A DNA stretch of 14,328 nucleotides from Thermoplasmata archaeon (GTDB taxonomy: Archaea > Thermoplasmatota > Thermoplasmata > GCA-020350865): positions 1,921,102-1,935,429 of the forward strand of contig CP070672.1 of NCBI GenBank assembly GCA_020351895.1. The letters are read 5' to 3'. The translations under genes were made by a program, and so were the position numbers. Below, one piece after another: positions 1 to 6,900 of the stretch; positions within the stretch are counted from its first letter, which is position 1, and each line of letters opens with the position of its first letter. The notes under the pieces are model-generated. The model saw nothing but the letters and a program-made list of their open reading frames with translations. It was not told the origin of the DNA and ran no database searches.

Positions 1-875
1 CGATATTCGAGTCTTTACCAGTGGCGGGAGGTATGCTCGCTGTTGGTATTCCAGAGTATAGGCTTCCAGAGGATGTACTTAACCAAGAGGTTAAAAATAT
101 TACCTCCCTCGGTGCGGAACTAAAAACCTCGGCTCCCATAGGAAAGGATAATAACTTCAACGAGCTCTTCAAAGAAGGTTACGATGCGATTTTTGTGGGT
201 GTTGGCGCACATATACCCAGAGAAATGAGGGTTCCTGGGGAGGATTTGGAAGGCGTCTTAGCTGCCACCGATCTCCTTCGGGATGTGAATCTTGGAAAAG
301 ATGTGAAAATCGGTAAGAAGGTGGCAGTCATAGGCGGGGGCAATGTGGCCATGGACGCAGTTAGAACCTCTCTGAGATTGGGGGCAGAGAAAGTCATGAT
401 AATCTACAGAAGAGCTGAGGAGCAGATGCCTGCAGATCCCATGGAGGTTGAGGAGAGCAGGGAGGAGGGTGTTGAGTACCACTTCCTCAGGAATCCCACA
501 AAAATAATCGGTGAAGATGGAAAGGTTGTAGGTATGGAAATTATCAAGATGAAGCTCGGAGAGCCCGATGCAAGCGGAAGAAGAAGGCCCATCCCAATAG
601 AGGGCTCAAACTACACCATAAAGGTGGATACAGTTATTCCTGCTATAAGTCAGTCTCCTGACCTCTTCTGGGTACCCGAAGGAACAATAAACATCACCAA
701 ATGGAATTCCGTAGAGGCCGACGAGGAAACCGGTGCAACGAACATGAAAGGAATCTACGCAGCTGGTGATGGGGTAACAGGACCACAAACGGTAATCGAA
801 GCTGTTGCTGGGGCAAGAAAGGCTGCAGTGGCGATAGATAAGTTTTTAAGAAGCGGAGACAGGGTGGCTTCTTAG
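1..875 (+). CDS. FAD/NADPH-dependent oxidoreductase, GltD/NfnB-like (C-terminal part, 5' truncated)
   Basis: The frame is already open at base 3 and reads IFESLPVAGGMLAVGIPEYRLP-like sequence, the hallmark that follows the first FAD-binding motif in glutamate synthase small-subunit-like flavoproteins. The GTG at 21 is therefore internal and the true start lies upstream of the window. Seen: a second Rossmann motif GGGNVAMD at 333-356, followed by YRRAEEQMPA (403-432), whose two arginines in this family contact the NADP(H) phosphate, and a C-terminal FAD motif GIYAAGDG near 751-774 with a helix TVIEAVAGARKAA. The family transfers electrons between NAD(P)H and an iron-sulfur or flavin partner; members serve as GltD, NfnB/SudA or as accessory subunits of other complexes. 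Which partner applies here cannot be told, because the N-terminal iron-sulfur region and upstream neighbours are missing. It ends in TAG followed by a T-run at 877-882. Confidence 0.9.
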   Translation, partial: IFESLPVAGGMLAVGIPEYRLPEDVLNQEVKNITSLGAELKTSAPIGKDNNFNELFKEGYDAIFVGVGAHIPREMRVPGEDLEGVLAATDLLRDVNLGKDVKIGKKVAVIGGGNVAMDAVRTSLRLGAEKVMIIYRRAEEQMPADPMEVEESREEGVEYHFLRNPTKIIGEDGKVVGMEIIKMKLGEPDASGRRRPIPIEGSNYTIKVDTVIPAISQSPDLFWVPEGTINITKWNSVEADEETGATNMKGIYAAGDGVTGPQTVIEAVAGARKAAVAIDKFLRSGDRVAS

Positions 876-1102
876 GTTTTTTATGTGTGGTCTGTACTCA
901 TTCGCATAATGGTTAACCACCTACTCAGCATTTTAAAGCAACATGCTGGACTTCATTATCATACAGAAGGAAACCTTCCTTTGATACATATGGATGGTGT
1001 TTAAATTCCAGAGAGGATAGGAAACCCAAACAATATTTTTGATATTTAAGAGGATAGATTTAAATCCCAAACCGTGTTTAGAAATTGGAAAGTAGGGATT
1101 TT
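876..1102. other. Intergenic region with T-run and promoter, no gene seen
   Basis: This gap holds only ORFs shorter than 15 codons. A six-T run at 877-882 directly after the oxidoreductase stop is a plausible archaeal terminator. A 5-bp stem GAAGG-AAA-CCTTC lies at 966-978 and is too short to interpret. The promoter of the next gene is at the right end. Confidence 0.5.
1058..1065 (+). promoter_or_regulatory. Putative TATA box of the Asp-box propeller gene
   Basis: ATTTAAAT at 1058-1065 is an AT-rich archaeal TATA-like element. Transcription would start about 25 bases downstream, near 1085-1090. That leaves a short leader before the ATG at 1103 and argues against the in-frame TTG at 1085 as the start. 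No experimental support. Confidence 0.45.
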
Positions 1103-2791
1103 ATGCATTTAAAGATTAAAAAAGAGAAATTATGGTCCATTGCAATAACTCTTCTATTCCTGATGAGTTTCAATATCTCCCTATCCATGGTTGTCCTCAT
1201 TGTTGAGGGGTATCCACCATTTTCGACTAATGTGAAGGTAAATACAGATACCGGAAATCGCCCTCAATCTGGCCCCAAAATCGCGTTGGGCTCCGAAGGC
1301 ACCATTTATGCAGTCTGGCAGGATAGCCGTAACTGGGATGATGACATCTATTTTGCCAGGTCAACTGATGGGGGTGCCAATTGGAGTGACCCGAACATCA
1401 GAGTGAACACTGATCAAGATACAGCCTTACAATTTAATCCCACCCTCGCAATTGATGCTGAGGGTACATTATATGTTGCTTGGGAAGATACCCGTGATGG
1501 GGATAGGAATATTTATTTTGCTAAGTCCAAAGATGGAGGAAACACATGGACAGATCCCAATATAAGAGTCAATAACGATCTCGGTGACTTCAATGAAGAA
1601 GGACCCTCCATTGCCGTGGATTCAGGTGGCACTATTTATCTGGTCTGGGACGATAATCGCAATGGGGATTATGATATATACTTCGCCAAATCCACAGACG
1701 AAGGTGCCACTTGGACAGAACCAAATGTTAGAGTGAATACAGATTTAACCGATACTGGTCAATCAAGACCCACAATCGCTGTGGATGCTACTGGTACCAT
1801 CTATGTAGCCTGGACAGACCGAAGAAACGGGAACTCTGACATCTATCTTGCATATTCAACGGATGGAGGCTCAAACTGGTCTGATCCAAATGTAAAAGTC
1901 AATACTGACACTACCACCTCTGATCAATATAGCCCTAATCTTGTAGTTGACTGCTTCGGTACCATTCACATAAGCTGGGTGGACAAACGAGATGGCGATG
2001 CCGATATTTACTATGCCAAGTCAATCAATAAAGGTGCGGATTGGACATATCCCAATGTTAAAGTCAACACTGATTTTGGGACAGAGGATCAATTTCAGCC
2101 CACAATAGTCGTGAGTTCCTCTGGAACCATCTATGCAGCATGGCAGGACGATGGCAATGATGAGTATGACATCTTATTTGCCTATTCCACAGATGGCGGA
2201 ATGACCTGGAGCGAACCCAATTTAAGAGTAAATGATGACTCCAGTGGCTATGCCCAGAGCGCTCCAAACCTTGCAGTGGACTCTTTAGGTGGAGTCTATA
2301 TAGTATGGGGTGACGCGCGTGATTATTATACAAGTGGCTATGATATATACTTTGCTAACCTGACGGCCGTTGCAACCATCCAGAACAATGCCCCAACAAT
2401 CACAAACAAAGCTTCAGCATCTAAAACGGCAATTGTGAATTTGACAATGACTTTTAACTTCATAGCCTCCGACCCTGATTCAGATCCCCTCTTTTGGAGT
2501 AAGCTCTCTGGACCTGATTGGCTTGTAATAGGTCCAAGTAATGGCACAATTTATGGAAAACCTTCCACAGAAGATTTAGGTTCAAACGATTTTATGATCC
2601 AAGTGAGTGACGGGAAGGGGGGGACGGACAGTTACTCTTTTTCCATAACCGTTCAATCAAGCTCTAACGGGGGTGGTGATAAACAGGATGGTGATTCTAC
2701 CGACTCTGGGGCTTTATGGTTGATTCTTGTCATCGTTATAGTTATTGTGGTTATTGTATTATTGTTCTTCCTCATCCGTAAGAAAAAATAG
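1103..2791 (+). CDS. Secreted, membrane-anchored Asp-box (BNR) beta-propeller protein
   Basis: The 562-residue product is predicted to be an exported surface protein. I chose the ATG at 1103 because it puts a lysine-rich segment (MHLKIKKEK) directly before a hydrophobic stretch (residues about 10-35), a normal signal peptide or membrane anchor; an in-frame TTG at 1085 adds only six residues. Six Asp-box motifs (S-x-D-x-G-x-x-W) sit at residues 87, 142, 197, 252, 307 and 362, each exactly 55 residues apart. A seventh unit ends YDIYFANLTAV without a box, and the N-terminal TNVKVNTD matches the PNxRVNTD strand, suggesting a seven-bladed propeller closed by its N-terminus. Residues about 430-522 resemble an Ig/cadherin-like (He_PIG type) domain. 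A Ser/Gly/Asp linker, a TM helix (about 537-558) and the tail RKKK follow. Sialidases use Asp-boxes, but no sialidase active-site pattern was identified, so a binding or structural role is more likely than catalysis. Confidence 0.85.
   Translation: MHLKIKKEKLWSIAITLLFLMSFNISLSMVVLIVEGYPPFSTNVKVNTDTGNRPQSGPKIALGSEGTIYAVWQDSRNWDDDIYFARSTDGGANWSDPNIRVNTDQDTALQFNPTLAIDAEGTLYVAWEDTRDGDRNIYFAKSKDGGNTWTDPNIRVNNDLGDFNEEGPSIAVDSGGTIYLVWDDNRNGDYDIYFAKSTDEGATWTEPNVRVNTDLTDTGQSRPTIAVDATGTIYVAWTDRRNGNSDIYLAYSTDGGSNWSDPNVKVNTDTTTSDQYSPNLVVDCFGTIHISWVDKRDGDADIYYAKSINKGADWTYPNVKVNTDFGTEDQFQPTIVVSSSGTIYAAWQDDGNDEYDILFAYSTDGGMTWSEPNLRVNDDSSGYAQSAPNLAVDSLGGVYIVWGDARDYYTSGYDIYFANLTAVATIQNNAPTITNKASASKTAIVNLTMTFNFIASDPDSDPLFWSKLSGPDWLVIGPSNGTIYGKPSTEDLGSNDFMIQVSDGKGGTDSYSFSITVQSSSNGGGDKQDGDSTDSGALWLILVIVIVIVVIVLLFFLIRKKK
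1237..2370 (+). repeat. Tandem propeller blades, 165-bp period
   Basis: Seven blade-coding units lie within one gene. Asp-box codons begin at 1361, 1526, 1691, 1856, 2021 and 2186, an invariant 165-bp spacing with no indel. A typical unit reads xPTIAVDxxGTIYVAW, then DxRNGDxDIYFAKSTDGG, then WSDPNVRVNTD. Blade 5 has a degenerate box (SINKGADW) and blade 7 lacks one. Confidence 0.85.
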
Positions 2792-2816
2792 AAAATATGG
2801 GGGGAGGGATCCCAAC

Positions 2817-2839
2817 CCACTTTTTTCATAAAAAAGTGG
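2817..2839. terminator. Perfect 10-bp hairpin between convergent genes
   Basis: CCACTTTTTT at 2817-2826 and AAAAAAGTGG at 2830-2839 are exact inverted repeats around a CAT loop. It lies 25 bp after the propeller stop and 55 bp beyond the 3' end of the opposing tRNA gene. It contains a T6 run on each strand, so it could terminate transcription in both directions. Archaeal terminators are mostly T-tracts, so the stem itself may be incidental. Confidence 0.55.
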
Positions 2840-2894
2840 ACAAAATAAAGGGCATCTGCAATTAAACCTTAATTAGAATCGATAGCCCAAATAA

Positions 2895-3023
2895 TGCGGG
2901 GGGAGGGATTTGAACCCTCGTATGCCTACGCAACAGGGTCCTAAGCCCTGCCCTTCTTGGCCGACAGGTCAAGGCTAGGGGAAATGTCTTTCCCCGCCGT
3001 TTTCCAAGCTCAGGTACCCCCGC
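2895..3023 (-). tRNA. tRNA-Leu (anticodon UAG) with probable D-arm intron
   Basis: Read on the minus strand, GCGGGGG (3023-3017) pairs perfectly with CCCCCGC (2902-2896), and the next base (2895) gives A73, the discriminator leucine tRNAs use. The T-arm is GAGGG-TTCAAAT-CCCTC (2919-2903). The anticodon arm is CAGGG-CTTAGGA-CCCTG (2950-2934), giving anticodon TAG at 2943-2941, which reads CUA/CUN leucine codons. A 14-base variable region (2933-2920) can form the class II arm. CCA is not encoded. The D-stem CCT (3014-3012) pairs with AGG (2954-2952), but 57 bases separate the two strands instead of about 13, so the gene is 129 bp rather than about 85. The anticodon loop itself is uninterrupted. 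Confidence 0.9.
2956..2999 (-). other. Candidate noncanonical intron in tRNA-Leu D-loop (about 44 nt)
   Basis: Removing 2999-2956 joins GAGCTTGGAAAA to AAGGG and restores a normal class II D-arm: G13 A14 G15, G18 G19, A21, A22 and the CCT/AGG stem, with a mature length near 85. The insert folds on its own: GGGGAAA (2995-2989) pairs with TTTCCCC (2984-2978) around a GACA loop. Exon bases CTTGG (3008-3004) pair with CCAAG (2960-2956) next to unpaired A-rich segments, as in a relaxed bulge-helix-bulge splice site. Exact cut sites are uncertain by about 1-3 bases, because the motif is not a textbook 3-4-3 bulge-helix-bulge. Confidence 0.6.
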
Positions 3024-3059
3024 TTTATGGTGAAAGTAAACAGATGGGGACCAAGATCA

Positions 3060-3067
3060 TATTAAAT
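3060..3067 (-). promoter_or_regulatory. Putative TATA box of tRNA-Leu
   Basis: On the minus strand ATTTAATA lies 37-44 bases upstream of the mature tRNA 5' end. This would give a short 5' leader removed by RNase P. The assignment rests on spacing and base composition only. Confidence 0.4.
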
Positions 3068-3152
3068 GCATGTTCCTCCACAATTGGATATTCAAACTTG
3101 TGGGGTGATATATCCTAATAAATTAATAAGTTTTCAGTGAAAAAGGTGAAAA

Positions 3153-3160
3153 TATATAAA
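3153..3160 (+). promoter_or_regulatory. Putative TATA box of radB
   Basis: TATATAAA at 3153-3160 is a strong archaeal TATA box. A start about 25 bases downstream (near 3183) leaves a leader of roughly 20 bases that contains the Shine-Dalgarno-like AAAGGTG at 3192-3198, seven bases before the radB ATG at 3206. Confidence 0.65.
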
Positions 3161-3205
3161 TCCACCATTCCCAATATAGTGTTTCCCAAGTAAAGGTGTA
3201 AATAA

Positions 3206-3883
3206 ATGTATATCCCTACAAAATGTGAGACCTTAGACAACCTCTTAGGCGGGGGAATAGAATCCGGCTCTTTGACCAGCCTATACGGTGAAGCAGGTTC
3301 TGGAAAGACAAACGTATGCCTCCAACTGGCAAGAAATGTAGTATTGAACGGTAAAAAAGTGGTTTTTATAGATACTGAAGGCGTTTCTTTTACACGCCTT
3401 AAACAAATCTGTGGTGAGGATTTCGACAAGGTTACAAAGGACATTCTGTTCTTTACACCATTTTCCCTGGAGGAGCAGGAAAAGAATGTAGAAGATGCTG
3501 TACACCTTGCCGAGGCTAAAGAAGAAATCGGGCTCATTGTGCTGGACTCGGCAACTGTCCATTACCGAGCAACATTCGGTGAAGAATGCGAAGCAGACGG
3601 AAGAAAATCCTTGGGAAGACAGGTCAACCTCTTACTTCAAGTCTCTCGAAAAAAAGATATTCCTGTTGTAATAACTACTCAGGTGTACACAGATACCAAA
3701 ACCAACACTTTTGAGCCCATAGGAGGTCATGTGCTCATGCATTATGCAAAGGCCATTATAAAGTTGGAAAAGCTCGGTGATGGGGGACTGAGAAGGGCCA
3801 TGATAAAGAAGTACAGGTGGCGCCCGGAGGGAATTTCAGCCGAGTTCAAATTAACTGAAAACGGTGTCGAAGGAGCTAATTGA
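3206..3883 (+). CDS. radB: DNA repair and recombination protein RadB
   Basis: RadB is the short euryarchaeal RecA/RadA paralogue, thought to assist RadA in homologous recombination by binding DNA and partner proteins. The 225-residue length is normal for the family, which lacks the N-terminal helix-hairpin-helix domain of RadA. Seen: N-terminal CETLDNLLGGGIESGS, Walker A GEAGSGKT (residues 28-35), FIDTEG (54-59), Walker B LIVLD (110-114), the sensor-like VVITTQVYTD strand, GGHVLMHYAKAIIKL, and the basic segment KKYRWRPEG near the C-terminus. The ATG at 3206 is supported by the upstream AAAGGTG and TATA box. The gene stands alone on its strand and ends in TGA at 3881-3883, with no base between it and the stop codon of the convergent idsA. 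Confidence 0.95.
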   Translation: MYIPTKCETLDNLLGGGIESGSLTSLYGEAGSGKTNVCLQLARNVVLNGKKVVFIDTEGVSFTRLKQICGEDFDKVTKDILFFTPFSLEEQEKNVEDAVHLAEAKEEIGLIVLDSATVHYRATFGEECEADGRKSLGRQVNLLLQVSRKKDIPVVITTQVYTDTKTNTFEPIGGHVLMHYAKAIIKLEKLGDGGLRRAMIKKYRWRPEGISAEFKLTENGVEGAN

Positions 3884-4867
3884 TTATTTTTTTCGTTCAA
3901 CCATGTAATCCGTGATTTTAATCAGCAAATCTTTGTGCTCAGAATCTGAAAGGACATCCAGCAATTCCTTAGAATTTTTAGCGAAGTCATGGGCCATCTG
4001 TTCCGCATATGCTGTGGAACCAACCTTGTCCATGAGTCCTATTGCGTCTATCACTTCCTGCTGTGTTGCCTTTTGATCCCCTAAAACAGATAGAAATTTA
4101 CTTCTATCCTCCCCTTCCAGTCTCACTAAAGCATGCACAACCATTAAGGTCCTCTTTCCGTTTCTGATATCGCTGCCCACAGGCTTACCCAATAGCTCTT
4201 CGTCTGCCTTTAAATCTAGGTAGTCATCCCAGATTTGAAATCCCATGCCCAGCAACCTTCCGTATTCGGCAAGGGCTGTAATTTGCTCTTTTTTACCCTC
4301 TGCGATCATGGCTCCCCCCATGGCAGCCATTTGAAATAACCTGGCTGTTTTATATTCGATCATCATCAAGTAATCCTTCTCTGAAATATCGATTCTGTTC
4401 TCGAAATCCTTGTCCAACTGCTGACCCTCGCCTATGTTCCTTACCGCCTTCGCTACCTCTCGAACCAGTTCCCTCAATACAGAATCACTAACATCTGTCG
4501 TGGATAAAGTTTCGATAGCCCTTGCGAAAAGCACATCACCAGCATTGATGGCAGTTGCTTCGTCAAAAAGTGTATGAACGGTAGCAACTCCCCTCCTCAG
4601 CGAATCCTTATCCATGACATCGTCATGTAGCAAAGTGAAGTTGTGAATCAGCTCCAATGTCACCCCAAATGGGATTACCTTCTCGCCTTTTTCTGAGATG
4701 GCATCGGCACAAAGCATGGCTAAAACAGGTCTTAGTCTCTTACCACCAGCCATGGGAATATGTTGTATAGCCTTGCGGAGCTTCTCTTGTTCTCCTATAT
4801 CCAACGCATCCTCAAGTGCTTTGTTCACGGTATTAATCCTATCTTCGAGCATGCTTTTTAAATCCAT
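3884..4867 (-). CDS. idsA: Short-chain polyprenyl (geranylgeranyl/farnesyl) diphosphate synthase
   Basis: This enzyme condenses IPP with allylic diphosphates to make the C15-C20 chain used for archaeal membrane lipids. At 327 residues it is full length. Seen: GGKRLRP (41-47), first Asp-rich motif DDVMD (82-86), GEGQQLD (146-152), KT (173-174), second Asp-rich motif DDYLD (214-218) and GKPVGSDIRNGKRT. Phe77 lies five residues before the first Asp-rich motif, the position known to limit chain length in archaeal geranylgeranyl diphosphate synthases, so a C20 (or C15) product is expected; the exact length is inference. It is the last gene of the ipk-fni-idsA operon, 10 bases after fni, with AGGA in the gap as a weak ribosome site. 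It converges on radB with no spacer. Confidence 0.93.
   Translation of the reverse strand: MDLKSMLEDRINTVNKALEDALDIGEQEKLRKAIQHIPMAGGKRLRPVLAMLCADAISEKGEKVIPFGVTLELIHNFTLLHDDVMDKDSLRRGVATVHTLFDEATAINAGDVLFARAIETLSTTDVSDSVLRELVREVAKAVRNIGEGQQLDKDFENRIDISEKDYLMMIEYKTARLFQMAAMGGAMIAEGKKEQITALAEYGRLLGMGFQIWDDYLDLKADEELLGKPVGSDIRNGKRTLMVVHALVRLEGEDRSKFLSVLGDQKATQQEVIDAIGLMDKVGSTAYAEQMAHDFAKNSKELLDVLSDSEHKDLLIKITDYMVERKK
3887..3893 (+). terminator. T7 tract after radB, inside the 3' end of idsA
   Basis: Seven Ts follow four bases after the radB stop and could end the radB transcript. On the other strand the same bases encode the C-terminal lysines of IdsA. A role in termination is inferred from position only. 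Confidence 0.4.
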
Positions 4868-4877
4868 GTTTATTCCT

Positions 4878-5936
4878 CTATCTACCAGTAATCTGTTCCA
4901 TCCATTCTTTTGTCCTTCCAGTGATCACGACTTCCTGTTTCTTCAGCTCTGCTAGGTTCTTTACCCCTGTTAAAAACATGGTAACCTTCAGTTCATGTAT
5001 CACACCTTCAAGCTGCTCCATTACTTTCTCAGAGCTCTCTGTAGCGGATTTAAGTAAGGCTCCAGCCATGCCTGCGGAATTTGCGCCAAGGGCCAATGCA
5101 CGGGCAGCGTCAATACCGTTTCTAATACCTCCTGTGGCGATCAATTCCAGCCCTACATTGGCCTCGACCACGCTCACAGGAGTTGGAATACCCCAGTCCC
5201 AGAATGTCCTGCCAATGCCCTCTTTCAGCTTGTCTTTCTTATTTATGGCGCGGTAGACCTCCACACCTGAAAAACTGGTTCCACCAAGACCGCCAACATC
5301 TATTCCTATTACACCAGCTCCTCTCAAAGCTTGGGCCGTTTTTCTGGATATACCACTGCCGGTTTCTTTGGCTATTATTGGGTACTTTAAAGCCAGGTGC
5401 TTTATCTCGGTCATACAACCCTTTGCATTGACATTTCCCTCGGGCTGTACGACCTCCTGCAGGTAGTTCAGATGTATAGCGAGAACATCTGCATCGATCA
5501 TGTTAAAGGCTTCTTCGATTTTTTCTGTATCAAGACGTTCAGAATCTTCCTGTGAGATGAGCTGTGGTGCTCCAACATTTCCTATGACAAGAGGTATGTC
5601 GAATTCCTTTACTACAGAATAGGTCTCTTTCAGTTTCGTGTTCTCCAAGGCAGCCCTTTGACTCCCAACACCCATACCAATTTTCAGTTTGCTAGCAGCC
5701 TCGGCCAGGTTTCTGTTGATTTGCTCAGCTTTTGGATAACCTCCTGTGATGGCCGATATGATTATGGGCGCAGATAGGTTTTTTTTCAGGATCCTTGCTT
5801 TTGTGTCCAAATCCGAGAAATCAATCTCTGGCAAGGCATGATGTACAAAATGAATGTCATCCCAAAAGTTGTAGTGCGCCTTAACATCCTCATTTAAGCA
5901 AATCTGAACATGATCCTCTTTTCTGTTCTCTATCAT
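4878..5936 (-). CDS. fni: Type 2 isopentenyl-diphosphate delta-isomerase
   Basis: The FMN- and NAD(P)H-dependent isomerase interconverts IPP and DMAPP, supplying the allylic primer that the downstream synthase needs. At 352 residues it is a complete TIM-barrel enzyme. Seen: N-terminal RKEDH (5-9), ISAITGGY (60-67), GMGVGSQRAAL (87-97), GNVGAPQ (119-125), HLNYLQE (155-161) with QPEGN (164-168), the region of the catalytic glutamine and metal site, KETGSGIS, GIDVGGLGGTSF and the phosphate-binding GGIRNG. The start is fixed by a strong GGAGGT on the minus strand at 5948-5943, overlapping the end of ipk by only its neighbouring stop codon. The genes are 12 bases apart, so translation is probably coupled. 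Confidence 0.95.
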   Translation of the reverse strand: MIENRKEDHVQICLNEDVKAHYNFWDDIHFVHHALPEIDFSDLDTKARILKKNLSAPIIISAITGGYPKAEQINRNLAEAASKLKIGMGVGSQRAALENTKLKETYSVVKEFDIPLVIGNVGAPQLISQEDSERLDTEKIEEAFNMIDADVLAIHLNYLQEVVQPEGNVNAKGCMTEIKHLALKYPIIAKETGSGISRKTAQALRGAGVIGIDVGGLGGTSFSGVEVYRAINKKDKLKEGIGRTFWDWGIPTPVSVVEANVGLELIATGGIRNGIDAARALALGANSAGMAGALLKSATESSEKVMEQLEGVIHELKVTMFLTGVKNLAELKKQEVVITGRTKEWMEQITGR

Positions 5937-5942
5937 TCCGAT

Positions 5943-5948
5943 ACCTCC
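5943..5948 (-). promoter_or_regulatory. Strong Shine-Dalgarno of fni
   Basis: Minus-strand GGAGGT directly follows the ipk TGA (5951-5949) and lies six bases before the fni ATG. It decides the fni start and shows that fni is translated from the ipk transcript. It is the best ribosome site in the window. Confidence 0.8.
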
Positions 5949-6728
5949 TCAGTTTTTACTCACAATTCTGGTGCATGTTACTTCCTTATTCAATAGGGTA
6001 TCCTTCAGCCTATTCTCCACATTGCCGTTCAGAATCACGGCCTCGTGACCCAATGCCGCAATTTTAAACATTATCTCCAGCTTGCCGTAAATGCTGCCTG
6101 TAACATCATCCACATTGCTCTCGCTTTTTTTCAAGGAGGTGAAGGTTTTTTCATCTATAACAGGCAAAAGCACTGGATTTTCGCCAGTTGTAGGGTCGGA
6201 CGGGAATATCCCATCCACATCAGCCACGAATATAACCTTTTCTGGCGTAAAAACCCTGGCAAGCTCCAACATAAGCTGATCTCCCGAGCAAATGGAAAAT
6301 TTTAACTTATTGTCGATGACCACATCACCGAATGTTATTGGGGTAAAACCCAGATCAAAATATTTTTTAAATAGTGTCGTATCCATGCTCTTTATTTCAC
6401 CATTTTCATTGACTACAAATGCGCTTGGTGCAAGGGAAACAGCGCTGATTCCCCGCTCCCGAAAAGCGGATAGTACCATGAGATTCAGGTTCTTGACATC
6501 CTTCTGGACCTCTGACAATGCCCGAATCTGCTCCTGATCTTTAAAGCCCATATACAATTTATGCTTCTTGGCAAGGATGTGTCCAAAGGAGCCAGCACCA
6601 TGAACAATCATGGTTCTTTTTCCAGCCTCTTTTACCTCGGAAACAAGACGCATAGTCCTATCATTTTCGAACGTATTTTTGTTTCTTTTATCGGTTATTA
6701 CGCTCCCACCGAATTTGATCAAGAACAT
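5949..6728 (-). CDS. ipk: Isopentenyl phosphate kinase
   Basis: IPK phosphorylates isopentenyl phosphate to IPP with ATP, the last step of the archaeal alternative mevalonate pathways. The 259-residue amino-acid-kinase fold protein shows KFGGS (5-9) for phosphate binding, VHGAGSFGH (42-50) ending in His50, the position of the conserved catalytic histidine that separates IPK from other kinases of the fold, CSGDQL, the ATP-site segment VADVDGIF and the C-terminal VTGSIYGKLE. It is the first gene of the ipk-fni-idsA operon. An AGGTG on the minus strand at 6744-6740 precedes the ATG by 11 bases. The mevalonate-phosphorylating and decarboxylating enzymes that would supply the substrate are not in this window. 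Confidence 0.93.
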   Translation of the reverse strand: MFLIKFGGSVITDKRNKNTFENDRTMRLVSEVKEAGKRTMIVHGAGSFGHILAKKHKLYMGFKDQEQIRALSEVQKDVKNLNLMVLSAFRERGISAVSLAPSAFVVNENGEIKSMDTTLFKKYFDLGFTPITFGDVVIDNKLKFSICSGDQLMLELARVFTPEKVIFVADVDGIFPSDPTTGENPVLLPVIDEKTFTSLKKSESNVDDVTGSIYGKLEIMFKIAALGHEAVILNGNVENRLKDTLLNKEVTCTRIVSKN

Positions 6729-6778
6729 ATAAGTATCAACACCTATATCGTCAGAAAGAAGGTTATACCTTTTGTATG

Positions 6779-6785
6779 TTTAAAT
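6779..6785 (-). promoter_or_regulatory. Putative TATA box of the ipk-fni-idsA operon
   Basis: ATTTAAA on the minus strand lies about 50 bases upstream of the ipk ATG. A start near 6755 would give a leader of roughly 27 bases containing the AGGTG ribosome site. This suggests the operon is transcribed independently of the giant gene upstream. Confidence 0.45.
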
Positions 6786-6878
6786 GTTTTGCGTGAAATT
6801 GAGTTTCTTTTTAACAATCAAGAATTATCGATAGAGAGAGGACCATCTCTCATAACCCGCAGAAGTAAGGTTATTTAT

Positions 6879-6885
6879 AAAAAAA
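6879..6885 (-). terminator. T7 tract after the giant surface protein gene
   Basis: The minus strand reads CTCCTTTTTTTATAAATAA beginning about 12 bases after the TAG at 6903-6901, a typical archaeal T-tract terminator. A little further on, GAGAGA (6834-6839) and TCTCTC (6846-6851) form a 6-bp stem with a six-base loop that may add to it. Confidence 0.5.
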
Positions 6886-6900
6886 GGAGATACAGGGGTA

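Noticed and set aside
21..23. GTG as the start of the first gene
   Set aside because: The frame is open to base 3 and encodes conserved family residues (FESLP) before it, so the gene is truncated by the window edge.
966..978. Small hairpin GAAGG-AAA-CCTTC
   Set aside because: Five base pairs in a 227-bp spacer is expected by chance, and it is not linked to a T-run or a start site.
1085..1087. TTG start for the propeller protein
   Set aside because: It lies at the expected transcription start downstream of the TATA-like element and adds only six residues before a better ATG that is followed by a signal-peptide-like segment.
3115..3562. Minus-strand open frames overlapping radB
   Set aside because: They lie antisense to a confident RadB reading frame and show no recognisable domain.
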